A stretch of 64,000 nt of DNA from Planctomycetota bacterium. GTDB taxonomy: Bacteria; Planctomycetota; B15-G4. The notes under the pieces are model-generated. The model was not told the DNA's origin and ran no database searches. It worked only from the letters and a program-made list of their open reading frames with translations. Positions 1 through 7,908 of the stretch are shown here, one piece after another (position 1 is the stretch's first letter; every line of letters begins with the position of its first letter). The stretch covers positions 1 through 64,000 of the forward strand of contig JAJDEO010000003.1 in assembly GCA_029259745.1 (NCBI GenBank), given 5' to 3'. A program made the position numbers and the translations under genes.

Positions 1-405
1 AGGCCCACTCCGTCCCAACAAAGAGTGCGAACAGACGCCTGCGGGTACGAGACGGTCACCGGGAACTCGTCGCTTTCGCGACAGGAATCAAACAATGATC
101 CACTGAGACCTTGACCAGGGCCTTCTCACAGAGGGCTGCTAGACCCAACAAGAAAGACACATAGAAAACGAACTCGGATGCCCCGGCCTTCTCATCATTC
201 GAAAGTCTGGCGTATCTATCGCGGAGTGTACGAGAGCATCGGTGATCTCGGGCGGAGAGCCGCGCCTACGCGCGAAGCAGACGGGCCGCATCCGCCTGGT
301 AGTATCGAGACCGCTGTCGATGGGGACACGGCTGGGGCGCGAGGGAACGCGAGCCGTCCGTTTCCGCCCCACCGAATCGTCGTTCGCGACTTCTAGGAGA
401 AAACC
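1..405. other. Window edge and upstream region of TIR gene, no gene seen
   Basis: I see no convincing gene. An open frame runs from the window edge to a TGA at 112-114 on the plus strand (C-terminus NNDPLRP), but its composition does not look coding. It ends inside a 47-bp repeat (96-142) that recurs in inverted orientation at 55.3 kb. The last part carries the AGGAGA ribosome binding site (395-400) of the TIR gene. Confidence 0.5.
96..142. repeat. 47-bp long-range inverted repeat, copy 1
   Basis: The reverse complement of 96-142 matches 55259-55305 with a single mismatch. A match of this length cannot be chance, so the two sites share an origin, probably the end of an insertion element or another dispersed repeat. 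No transposase is recognisable beside either copy. Confidence 0.85.
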
Positions 406-1497
406 GTGCCAAGCCCGAAGATCTTCATCAGCCACCGTCAGGATGACGCAAAGATCGCCACCGTCGTCTCGAAGCACCTACGCGAATGGGGAGTCGCGGA
501 TGATGCGATCTTCCAATCATCCGATCCGCAGCGCGGACTGACCGTTGGCGAGGAAGTGAAAAGCCAGCTTGAGAAAATGCTAGAGGAGATCAACCTCCTG
601 ATCCTTCTGTACACCTACTTGGAAGAAGACTGGTCATACTCCATGTGGGAGTGCGGAATCGCTCAGGGCAAGTCGACGGTCAAGACGCGCACCGTCGTTC
701 TTCAGTGCACAGAGGACGAACCGACGGTGTTTCGGAACGAGTTGCGTATCCGCGTGAGCCCACGCGAGATCCGAAGATTCGCGGAAGACTTTCACAACAA
801 GGTCGACTTCTTCCCCAGCAACGAGGGTGAGGATGAAACGGCGTTTGCGGGGAATACCTCCGCCGAAGTGATCACCTCCCGGAGCGAACGGCTGTTCTCG
901 GAACTCAGCGCGACGATTCCCTCGGGAAGCGCGACGAGCAAGCACCTCTGGGACTTCGTCCGCCTTCATCTCAACTCGAAGGTTGCTCAAGCGATCTCGA
1001 ACTTGGATGACGAAGAGAAGATTCGGGGAATGATTCGAGGAAACTTGGAGCTGAGACGACCGAAGTTCGTCGGGATAGGCAACTCGGTCGACACGGCTGT
1101 CCGTCAGTTTGGGTACGGCTCCTTCCAGCCGGGACTCAAGCTGTCGGATCTCATCACCAAGTGGGCCAAGAACGACACGACGAGTCAAACGGCGTGGGCT
1201 GATGAGCTCTATGAGGCGATCTTTCGCGCCGTCACGAACTCTCAATCCACGGCAGCCTCCAGTCGATTCAAAAGCGTACGCGAGGATGTCGAATGGTGGT
1301 TCCTTCCGGCCGTGACGCGCATGCGCGGGCTGCGAGACCACAGCCTCGAATTCGACGTGTACTTGATCCGCGTCCCCGAAGCAGATCGCAAGGTAGCACC
1401 GCGAAAGAAGGCCACTCGCAAGAAGGCGCCGAAGAGAACCGCGAAGAATCCACCGAGGAAGACGAAGTCGCGTGAGGAGGGCGGGTCGTCGAGCTGA
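406..1497 (+). CDS. TIR-domain protein with lysine-rich C-terminal tail
   Basis: Residues about 4-130 have TIR features. The first strand is IFISHRQDD (6-14), and the later motif WSYSMWECG (76-84) places Glu82 where bacterial TIR NADases carry their catalytic glutamate. Residues 150-325 are a predicted helical region I do not recognise. Residues 328-363 are almost entirely Lys, Arg, Pro and Ala (KKATRKKAPKRTAK), like histone H1-type or AlgP-like DNA-binding tails. The GTG start is fixed by AGGAGA five bases upstream. There is no signal peptide, so it should be cytoplasmic. Known family members degrade NAD+ or make signalling nucleotides in anti-phage defence. That activity here is inference. 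G+C looks lower than in the neighbours, which would fit horizontal acquisition. It stands alone, convergent with the kelch gene. Confidence 0.8.
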   Translation: MPSPKIFISHRQDDAKIATVVSKHLREWGVADDAIFQSSDPQRGLTVGEEVKSQLEKMLEEINLLILLYTYLEEDWSYSMWECGIAQGKSTVKTRTVVLQCTEDEPTVFRNELRIRVSPREIRRFAEDFHNKVDFFPSNEGEDETAFAGNTSAEVITSRSERLFSELSATIPSGSATSKHLWDFVRLHLNSKVAQAISNLDDEEKIRGMIRGNLELRRPKFVGIGNSVDTAVRQFGYGSFQPGLKLSDLITKWAKNDTTSQTAWADELYEAIFRAVTNSQSTAASSRFKSVREDVEWWFLPAVTRMRGLRDHSLEFDVYLIRVPEADRKVAPRKKATRKKAPKRTAKNPPRKTKSREEGGSSS

Positions 1498-1656
1498 GCA
1501 TCGGAGTGGGCGGTCCGTGAACGCCCGTAGGGACGATGCGCCGCACCCTCACACAGCGCGCCTGAGCTGATTGCAATGGGTGGTGCGAGAAGCAAAGAGA
1601 AGCGTCGTGAAGGCGGAGGTCTAGCCGATCCGCGGAGCAACTCGCCTCAACGAAGC

Positions 1657-1690
1657 GACGCGCGCCGGGGCTCGTGCCCCGACGCGCGTC
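1657..1690. terminator. Bidirectional hairpin between convergent genes
   Basis: A 15-bp inverted repeat (arms 1657-1671 and 1676-1690, one C:A mismatch, TCGT loop) lies between the convergent TIR and kelch genes. The stem is long and GC-rich. There is no strong T-run on either side. Confidence 0.6.
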
Positions 1691-1722
1691 TGATGACAGC
1701 TTGCTGCTTCTGATACGAACTC

Positions 1723-4700
1723 CTACAAGAAGCTCACCTGCTTGACTCCCGAGTCGGTGCAAGCACCGGGCTCGATCACCTGGAACAGCACGTCGATGCC
1801 CGACGCGATGGCGGGGATCGGGAAGTCGAGACCGATCTGACCGCTCTGGTCCGTGGGCAGGAAGAACAACAGCGGCACACCGTAGGAACCGAAGTCCACG
1901 ATCCCGATCGATGTCCCGGGACAGCCGGGCATCGGAATCTCACCTTCGACGAAGCCCGCAAGCATCACGACGACCGAACCCGGCGTGGCGCCAATGATCT
2001 GCAGTCCCATGGGCAGCCCCGCCACCGACGAAGACGGCACGCCGAGCGCCAAGCCCTCGCACCCGTCGGGGATGTCGTTCCCGTTCAGATCCGTGACCAG
2101 GCCCTGGGCGAGTTCACAGTCGTCCGGGATCCCGTTGATGTTGCAGTCGTTGTTGACCTCACACTCGTCGGGTGCGCCGTTGTTGTTGCAGTCCAGACTG
2201 AAGCCACCCGCGATGTCGACATCGTCGTCGACGCCGTTGCCGTTGCAGTCCGGGAAGAAGCCCGAACCGGGAGGCGAACCGCTGGGGATGGACTCGTAGG
2301 CCCCACCCGATTCGAGTGCCAGCGATTGGAACAGGTTCGCGTGGGTTGTCGTGGCCATGGCAAAGGCAGACGTGTCGACCCAGTTGTGAACGTTGACGGT
2401 CGTCCCGCTGTTGACGTTCGCGCACACCCACGACTCCCATGCCACGCCGATCGGCTCGAAGTCAGCGCACTCGGTTCCCGAGGTCGCGTCAGGCTTGCCG
2501 TTCATGAAGTAGCCCGGCACGTAGGAGTCCCGAACCCCCGAGCTGTGCAAACTGATGTGGCGTGCCTTGCTGGCACCAGCGAACAGCGTGCAGTCCCGGA
2601 TGTTGTTGACGGCCATCCAGAGTGCGTCAGCGAGGGGAGCCGGTCCCGAACAGGGCGACGAGGACAACGAGTCGACCACGAAGTCGGCGTCCGCACGGTC
2701 GGTGTAGCCGCCCGTGATGTTGGTGACGCACTGGTTCGAGAAGACCCACACGGCGATCTTTCCGTCCGGGTAGAGCAGCGAGAAGTTGTCGATGTCGTCC
2801 TTGGCCGTGGCCAGTGAAGACGCGCAGTCGGCGCCCATGTGCGACGAGCGGTCGAGCAGCAGCAACAGGACGTCATCCGTGATAGTTGAGTCGTCGGGCG
2901 TGCACAGCCCCGCTACAGCGAGGTCCTCGCAGGTCCGGAAACCGTTGTCACGACTGCCGAAGCCCGACGCCTTGGCGCTGATCTCGGCAGGGATGTCACC
3001 GGCTGGACCGGCCAGCACCCAGTAGAAGTAGTTGTCCCAGGACACCGCCGTGAGGTCGCGGAACTCGTAGGTCGTCCCGCTCTTGGTGATGTCGCTCTCC
3101 ATGAGCCACTCGTCCGCGTGGACCCTCTCGGCCGTGTTCGGGTCGTCGATCGAGTTCCTCAAGACCTGGTAGTGGACGCCACCGGCGACCTCTTCAAACT
3201 CGACCAAGACGTACGACCCATAGACACCGTCGGAAGCCGCCACACCCGTCACCGGGTCGAGCGCACGATAGCCGTCGGTGGTTGAGCTCTCCGTGCAGGC
3301 CGTAGCAGAGTCGTACGACGCCGCGACGCTGTAGAAGTAGCAGTGACCGGGAACGGGCTCGTCCGACGTGTCGAGGTCGTCGAGGAAGACCGTGCCCGAG
3401 ACCCAACCCGAGATGGGCTTGTGCCCGAACCCAGAGTCGTTGTCCGCGCGGAACACCATGTAGCTCTCTGCGTACTCGACCGGATCCCAGGTCACGACGA
3501 CGTCGTACACCGTGGCCCCGTCACTCGCGTCGATGTCCGTGGGAGTGCCGATGACTTCGACCACTGCGAGGCTGGAGGCCGCGACGCCGCACTCCGCGAA
3601 GTTCGCATCCTGAACCTCCAGGTGGTAGCTGCCCGAGTCCGTAACCGACAAGGTCGGGCTGGTGGCGCCGGAGACGGGGTCGCCGTCGCGGAACCACTGG
3701 TAGGCCATCGGAGGCGTGCCGGATGCCGCCGCGACGAGCTGGACCGACTCGCCTTCACACATCTGCGTCAGCGCAACCGGATGCACGTCGATCGTGGGCG
3801 GCTCCTTGACCGAGAGCGCAAAGCTGTGCTCCGAGGGTGAGTCGGCGTTGCAGTCGTTCCAGACCTCGAGGACATACGCCCCGGAGTCGGTCTCCTGCAG
3901 GTTCAGAAGGTCGACATTGAAAGAGGATGACTCCCCGCTGCCGTTCGAGTGCGTACTGGTGCCCTTCTTCAGACTCCACGAAAGCGGAGTGGTTCCGTCG
4001 GCCGTGACGACGAGCGTGAGATCGTCACCCACGCAGTGCTCGAGCAGGAATCCGCCCGGTGTAACCGCCGTGATGACCGCGTCCGTGTCGACCGTCAGCG
4101 CGAAGAGATCGCTGTCCACGATGTGACCACAGTCATCGATCACTCGGATCGTATAGTCGGCCGCCTCGTCGGCGGGCGTCACGCCCACCATCGAGAACGA
4201 GTGACTCAGAGCAGCGGTGTCGAGTTCCGACTGGAACGGGACCCCACCCTTGCGAAGCTCATAGTCGTAGTTCGCGCGACCACCGGAGATGCTGATGCTG
4301 AACGTTGCCGTGTCTCCCTCACATTCGGTCGCGCTTGTCGGCTGCACCGTGATGATTGGAGCCGCGGCAATGTCGAGATCGAATGTGCTGAAGTCGGGCG
4401 AGCCCGCGTTGCAGGCGCTCCACACCTCGAGCTTGTAGGTACCCGAATCGGACGGAAGCAGCGGCCCGCCGAGGTTCACCGGGAAGGTCGCCAGCGACGA
4501 GTTGCCGACCACCGTGCTCGCGTCGGGCTTCGTCAGCTTCCAATCGATGTTCGGAGCGTTGGTCGCCGTCACGGTCATCGAGGGCGAGTCACCCTCGCAG
4601 ATGTCGATGGTGTCGCCGTTGCCGATGGACGTGCTGTTGATCAAGACGTTCGTGAGCGTGCTGCCCGGGTCGACGCTGACGTGCAACAGGATCGTCTCCG

Positions 4701-6063
4701 GCGTCAGGTAGTTGTAGTTGTTCCAGACCTTCAGCTCGTAATCCGCAGCGTCAGAGAGCTGCATCGACGAGACGAGGTCGAGCGTGAACGCGGTGGAAGA
4801 CGAGGTGCCCTCGTCGAAGGCGCTCCCGTTCTTCGTGACTGTCCAAGAGAAGGGACCAGAACCCGACATGCCCACGTCGAGCTCGAAGTCGTCACCCACG
4901 CACACGTTCATGTATCCGCCGGCGACGATCGGGAAGCTCTGGTAGAGCAGCGACGTGATATCGGCAGCGTTAGCGGAGATCCCGGTCTCGAACGACTCCA
5001 TGCGACTCGGAAAGGCGCTGAACTTGGTCGTCCCGCCGGTGGCGTAGATCTTGTCGCCGAGCGCGGTGACGCCCAGCTCGATGTGTCCAACGTTCGTGTT
5101 ATCGATAGTGATCCAGGAGTCCGAAAGCGGGTTGTAGGCCCGTACGTTCGGGTCGCCGGAGCCGGGGTAGAAGAAGTCGCCATCGTTGACCGCGTAGATC
5201 AGGCCGTCCGGCCCGGCCACGACTCCCCTGCCGCCGAGACAAGCCGGGTTGGGAGTTCTGGCCGTCCACGTGCCGCCGGCCACCGTGCCATCCCCGATGT
5301 CGTACTCGTAGTTGAAGGTCGTACAGGGCCCACTGCCCCAGTAGCGACCGATGACATAGAGATGGCCGGTGCTGCCCGCCGCGACGCTGACGGCGCCGTT
5401 GAGGGCCGGGGGCAGCGGCTTGAGCGTCTCCCACGCCAAGGTGTCAGGGTCATAGCGCTCGACCTTGTCGAAGTCGGAGCTGCCGCTGCCGTTTCGGCCG
5501 CCGATGACGTAGAGCTTGCCGTCGGGACCGAACGTCGCACCGGCGTATTCGCGCGGCGTCGGCATATCGACGATCGACGACCAGCTCCCCGAGGAGCCAA
5601 CGTTGGGATCGAAGACCAGCACGGAGGCCTGGGCCGTCGTCCCTACCGTCCCGCCGATCACGTAGATCTTGCCGTCGGCGTCGGTCGCCACGGCGGCACG
5701 GTTGCGCACACCCGGCATGTCGGCCCATGTGTCCGTGACATCCCAGGTGTCCGTGACGGGGTCGTAGGCGTCGACGACGTCGTCATCAGAGTTGCCCACA
5801 TAACCACCAAAGAGGAACACACGCTTGTCTCCGTTGTCGAGCTGAACGCCGGCGGCGACGTGGCGTTGACGACCTCCCAGGTTGGGCATCGGTTCGAGCG
5901 AGTCGTCCCACTGCGCCACGGCCGGCATGTTCATCGCGAGCTGTGAGGCTGCCATGAGCGCGAACGCACACAGCCGGCGAGTGAGGGAAGTCGTTCGAGA
6001 CTCTGACGACGAACGCGACCTCGACTGGGCGTCTTGCACTTGCTTCATGTCGTGAGTGGACAT
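1723..6063 (-). CDS. Giant secreted kelch / Ig-like / VWA protein with DCNxNG repeats
   Basis: This 1446-aa protein has an N-terminal export signal (basic stretch then LCAFALMAASQLAM, cleavage near AVAQ). About residues 60-360 are kelch-type propeller repeats (VYDPVTDTW, KIYVIGG). Residues 380-840 contain four or more Ig-like repeats with SDSGxYxLEVWxxC patterns. Residues 840-1035 look fibronectin-III-like. Residues 1060-1250 form a VWA-like domain with a degenerate MIDAS (LLLLDRSSHM). Residues 1270-1335 carry DCNGNGVDDD / DCNINGIPDDCE repeats, a calcium-binding dockerin-like element frequent in planctomycetes. The last 110 residues are a divergent form of the window's shared C-terminal module (GCPGTSIG ... 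CTDSG). The ATG at 6063 follows AAGGA; an in-frame ATG 54 bases upstream is less likely. Role is probably cell-surface or extracellular binding; the substrate is unknown. Confidence 0.85.
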   Translation of the reverse strand: MSTHDMKQVQDAQSRSRSSSESRTTSLTRRLCAFALMAASQLAMNMPAVAQWDDSLEPMPNLGGRQRHVAAGVQLDNGDKRVFLFGGYVGNSDDDVVDAYDPVTDTWDVTDTWADMPGVRNRAAVATDADGKIYVIGGTVGTTAQASVLVFDPNVGSSGSWSSIVDMPTPREYAGATFGPDGKLYVIGGRNGSGSSDFDKVERYDPDTLAWETLKPLPPALNGAVSVAAGSTGHLYVIGRYWGSGPCTTFNYEYDIGDGTVAGGTWTARTPNPACLGGRGVVAGPDGLIYAVNDGDFFYPGSGDPNVRAYNPLSDSWITIDNTNVGHIELGVTALGDKIYATGGTTKFSAFPSRMESFETGISANAADITSLLYQSFPIVAGGYMNVCVGDDFELDVGMSGSGPFSWTVTKNGSAFDEGTSSSTAFTLDLVSSMQLSDAADYELKVWNNYNYLTPETILLHVSVDPGSTLTNVLINSTSIGNGDTIDICEGDSPSMTVTATNAPNIDWKLTKPDASTVVGNSSLATFPVNLGGPLLPSDSGTYKLEVWSACNAGSPDFSTFDLDIAAAPIITVQPTSATECEGDTATFSISISGGRANYDYELRKGGVPFQSELDTAALSHSFSMVGVTPADEAADYTIRVIDDCGHIVDSDLFALTVDTDAVITAVTPGGFLLEHCVGDDLTLVVTADGTTPLSWSLKKGTSTHSNGSGESSSFNVDLLNLQETDSGAYVLEVWNDCNADSPSEHSFALSVKEPPTIDVHPVALTQMCEGESVQLVAAASGTPPMAYQWFRDGDPVSGATSPTLSVTDSGSYHLEVQDANFAECGVAASSLAVVEVIGTPTDIDASDGATVYDVVVTWDPVEYAESYMVFRADNDSGFGHKPISGWVSGTVFLDDLDTSDEPVPGHCYFYSVAASYDSATACTESSTTDGYRALDPVTGVAASDGVYGSYVLVEFEEVAGGVHYQVLRNSIDDPNTAERVHADEWLMESDITKSGTTYEFRDLTAVSWDNYFYWVLAGPAGDIPAEISAKASGFGSRDNGFRTCEDLAVAGLCTPDDSTITDDVLLLLLDRSSHMGADCASSLATAKDDIDNFSLLYPDGKIAVWVFSNQCVTNITGGYTDRADADFVVDSLSSSPCSGPAPLADALWMAVNNIRDCTLFAGASKARHISLHSSGVRDSYVPGYFMNGKPDATSGTECADFEPIGVAWESWVCANVNSGTTVNVHNWVDTSAFAMATTTHANLFQSLALESGGAYESIPSGSPPGSGFFPDCNGNGVDDDVDIAGGFSLDCNNNGAPDECEVNNDCNINGIPDDCELAQGLVTDLNGNDIPDGCEGLALGVPSSSVAGLPMGLQIIGATPGSVVVMLAGFVEGEIPMPGCPGTSIGIVDFGSYGVPLLFFLPTDQSGQIGLDFPIPAIASGIDVLFQVIEPGACTDSGVKQVSFL

Positions 6064-6538
6064 CGGATTGTCCTTCCGTTGAGGGGTGACTTCGATGGCG
6101 TGTATTGGCCGACACACGCGCCATCTCTGACCGAACCCGATGCATTCTCGGAAGCTTTTTTAACGCAGTATTCGCCGTCAGAATCGCGTCCTCACTCGAG
6201 TCTGAGTCCTCACTCGTGTCGCGAAGAGCATCGCGATCGGCGACACGCACACCGATGGCAGAGCCAACCGAGCCCGACGTCGAGGATCGGGCATCCGCAA
6301 GGAACGGCCCGTGCTCGGCTGCCTCTTCACGCCAACTCACGCGTCAGCTGCCCGCAGATCGACGAGTCATCGACTCGACACGTCGAAGGCGAGGAGACGC
6401 GACCGTGCGGACAACCACGACTCGCACGAAGGGTCGGAGTTCGCGACGCAGCCACTCGAGCAACTCGTGCAGCTATCGACGCACGGGCGCCACCGTCGAA
6501 GTCGGCGAAGGGCGTCGTGTGATCTGGTGACAAACGAG
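6064..6538. other. Intergenic region, no gene seen
   Basis: About 475 bases between the start of the kelch gene and the terminator of the CARDB-like gene. Open frames here on both strands have the Arg/Ser/Thr-rich composition of non-coding high-GC DNA, and none has a convincing ribosome binding site. The promoter of the kelch gene should lie here. Confidence 0.5.
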
Positions 6539-6578
6539 GAGATGCTCCCCGCCACGATGATCGGGCGGGGAGCATCTC
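6539..6578 (-). terminator. Intrinsic terminator of the CARDB-like gene
   Basis: A perfect 15-bp stem (arms 6539-6553 and 6564-6578) with a 10-base loop lies 20 bases after the stop codon at 6599 on the minus strand. A short pyrimidine-rich CTCGTTTGT follows. Confidence 0.8.
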
Positions 6579-6598
6579 GGTCGTGTTCGCTTCATTGA

Positions 6599-7036
6599 TC
6601 ACCACGGAGGTGCGATGTGGTACCCGACGTTGTTGTATTCGTTCTTCTCGGACACCTGACCAAAGGGATCGACGTAGACTTCCGTGACGAGCCCCGGTGA
6701 CCCCATGATCGACTGGCCGAGGAAGACGTCCATGCCGAGCCCTGAGTTCGGCGGCATCGACGGAACGTAGGCGTACTTCGTCACGGGGTAGGCACCGAGA
6801 ATGCGGACGCGTACGTAGCAGGGGTCCGACGTGCCGGAGCTTTCGTTGACGATCGTGACGCGGGCGTAGAGGTAGCCGTAGCCGTTGGCGAGCACCGACT
6901 CCTCGACCTTCGCGACGCGAAGATCGGGCAGCACGGTGATTCCGCCGCCCCACCAACCCCAGTCGGCCGATGCGAAGGGTGACAGCGACCCGAGGGTCAC
7001 AGCGAGCAGCAAGAGGACCTTCTTGGCTGAGAACAT
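6599..7036 (-). CDS. Small secreted CARDB-like protein
   Basis: A 145-aa protein. Residues 1-24 are a clear signal peptide (KKVLLLLAVTLGSLSPFASA). The rest resembles one CARDB/Ig-like beta-sandwich: ITVLPDLRVAKV opens it, and VDPFGQVSEKNEYNN is the typical closing 'D..G.V.E.NE.NN' motif of such domains. The ATG at 7036 is preceded by AGGGAG; the longer open frame upstream adds an Arg/Pro-rich stretch unlikely to be coding. Secreted or surface location follows from the signal. CARDB domains are known as adhesion or cohesin-like modules; partner unknown. It lies downstream of the ECF sigma gene on the same strand with a 154-base gap, and has its own terminator. Confidence 0.75.
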   Translation of the reverse strand: MFSAKKVLLLLAVTLGSLSPFASADWGWWGGGITVLPDLRVAKVEESVLANGYGYLYARVTIVNESSGTSDPCYVRVRILGAYPVTKYAYVPSMPPNSGLGMDVFLGQSIMGSPGLVTEVYVDPFGQVSEKNEYNNVGYHIAPPW

Positions 7037-7190
7037 GGGGGAACTCCCTGGTGATCGTGGATTCGTGGGGCGTCGCGGAGCGCGTTGCCCAACACGACGA
7101 ATCCGGAGCACGACCGCGGCGTTACAGAGATTCTCGGACACCAACCCGAAAACGTGCGCGTGGCGCGGGAGCCAGCCCTTGCGCCTCGTC

Positions 7191-7856
7191 TCAGTGAGAC
7201 GAATCGAGCGCCGCGGCGAGGCGCACGAGGGCGCGGTGCAGGGCGACCCGCACCGCTCCTTCGCTCTTGCCGCGCTCTTCGGCGAGCTCGCGATGCGAGA
7301 CGCCGAGCAGCCGCGACTGCACGATCAGGTCGCGATCCTCGTCCGAAATGGCATCGAACGCGGCCTCGATGCGAACAGCTTCCTCGCGCGCGACGGCCAT
7401 GCGACTCGGCGTTGAAAGCGACGTCACGTAGGCGCCGAGATCGGGCAGGGCCCCGTCGTCCGAGCGGAGTCCGGCCAACGCCGCGGCGGGCGTCTCGCGC
7501 GCGACATCGCGCTTCTGCGCGTGGTGGAAGTCGTGCTTGTCGACGATCCGGCGCAGCGCCGAGGCATAGAGCCAACGGCGGAATCCACGCTCGCCGCCCC
7601 ATCGGAAACGGTCGATGTTCTCGATCACCTCACGGCACGTCGACTGCACGATGTCGGAGACGCCCTCGCGGGCGCGGACGTCCGGACCGGCACGCAGCCT
7701 CACGTAAGCCCGCAGCTCCGGCACGTAGCGTTCGAGCAACTCGTCGACGGCGATCTCGCTTCCGCGCGAGGCCTCGCTGACGAGGCTTCGGACGCCGGAT
7801 GGAGTCGGGTCGTCGCTGGCTGGCTGCGGCGTGATGTTCTGGACCATGGCGGTCAT
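7191..7856 (-). CDS. ECF-family RNA polymerase sigma factor
   Basis: A 221-aa sigma-70-like protein. Region 2 lies in the first half: LRAYVRLRAGPDVRAREG, then SDIVQSTCREV and FRRWLYASALRRIVDKHD. Region 4 is in the last 60 residues, with a helix-turn-helix SHRELAEERGKSEGAVRVAL. Such proteins redirect RNA polymerase to a regulon in response to an extracellular signal. It is divergent from the Ser/Thr kinase at 7909 with only 52 bases between the starts, so the two probably share a regulatory region. Planctomycetes are known for ECF factors encoded beside such kinases, and phosphorylation may replace an anti-sigma factor. The ATG at 7856 is favoured, with ATG 7847 as an alternative. The paralogue at 38462 shares the LRAYVRL.AGP.VRAREG.SDI.QSTCR core. 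Confidence 0.9.
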   Translation of the reverse strand: MTAMVQNITPQPASDDPTPSGVRSLVSEASRGSEIAVDELLERYVPELRAYVRLRAGPDVRAREGVSDIVQSTCREVIENIDRFRWGGERGFRRWLYASALRRIVDKHDFHHAQKRDVARETPAAALAGLRSDDGALPDLGAYVTSLSTPSRMAVAREEAVRIEAAFDAISDEDRDLIVQSRLLGVSHRELAEERGKSEGAVRVALHRALVRLAAALDSSH

Positions 7857-7908
7857 GATCTCATGTTTGCGGGTAGTCAGCATGGGGGTCGTCGGCGAGG
7901 ATCGTGGC

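Noticed and set aside
3949..5946. Open frame of 665 codons antisense to the kelch/Ig protein gene
   Set aside because: Composition is the reverse-complement shadow of repetitive Asp/Gly/Thr codons. No independent evidence.
1723..6063. Interpretation of the DCNxNG repeats as a cellulosomal dockerin
   Set aside because: The repeats are Ca-binding dockerin-like, but no cohesin or glycoside hydrolase is nearby, and such repeats are widespread in planctomycete surface proteins.
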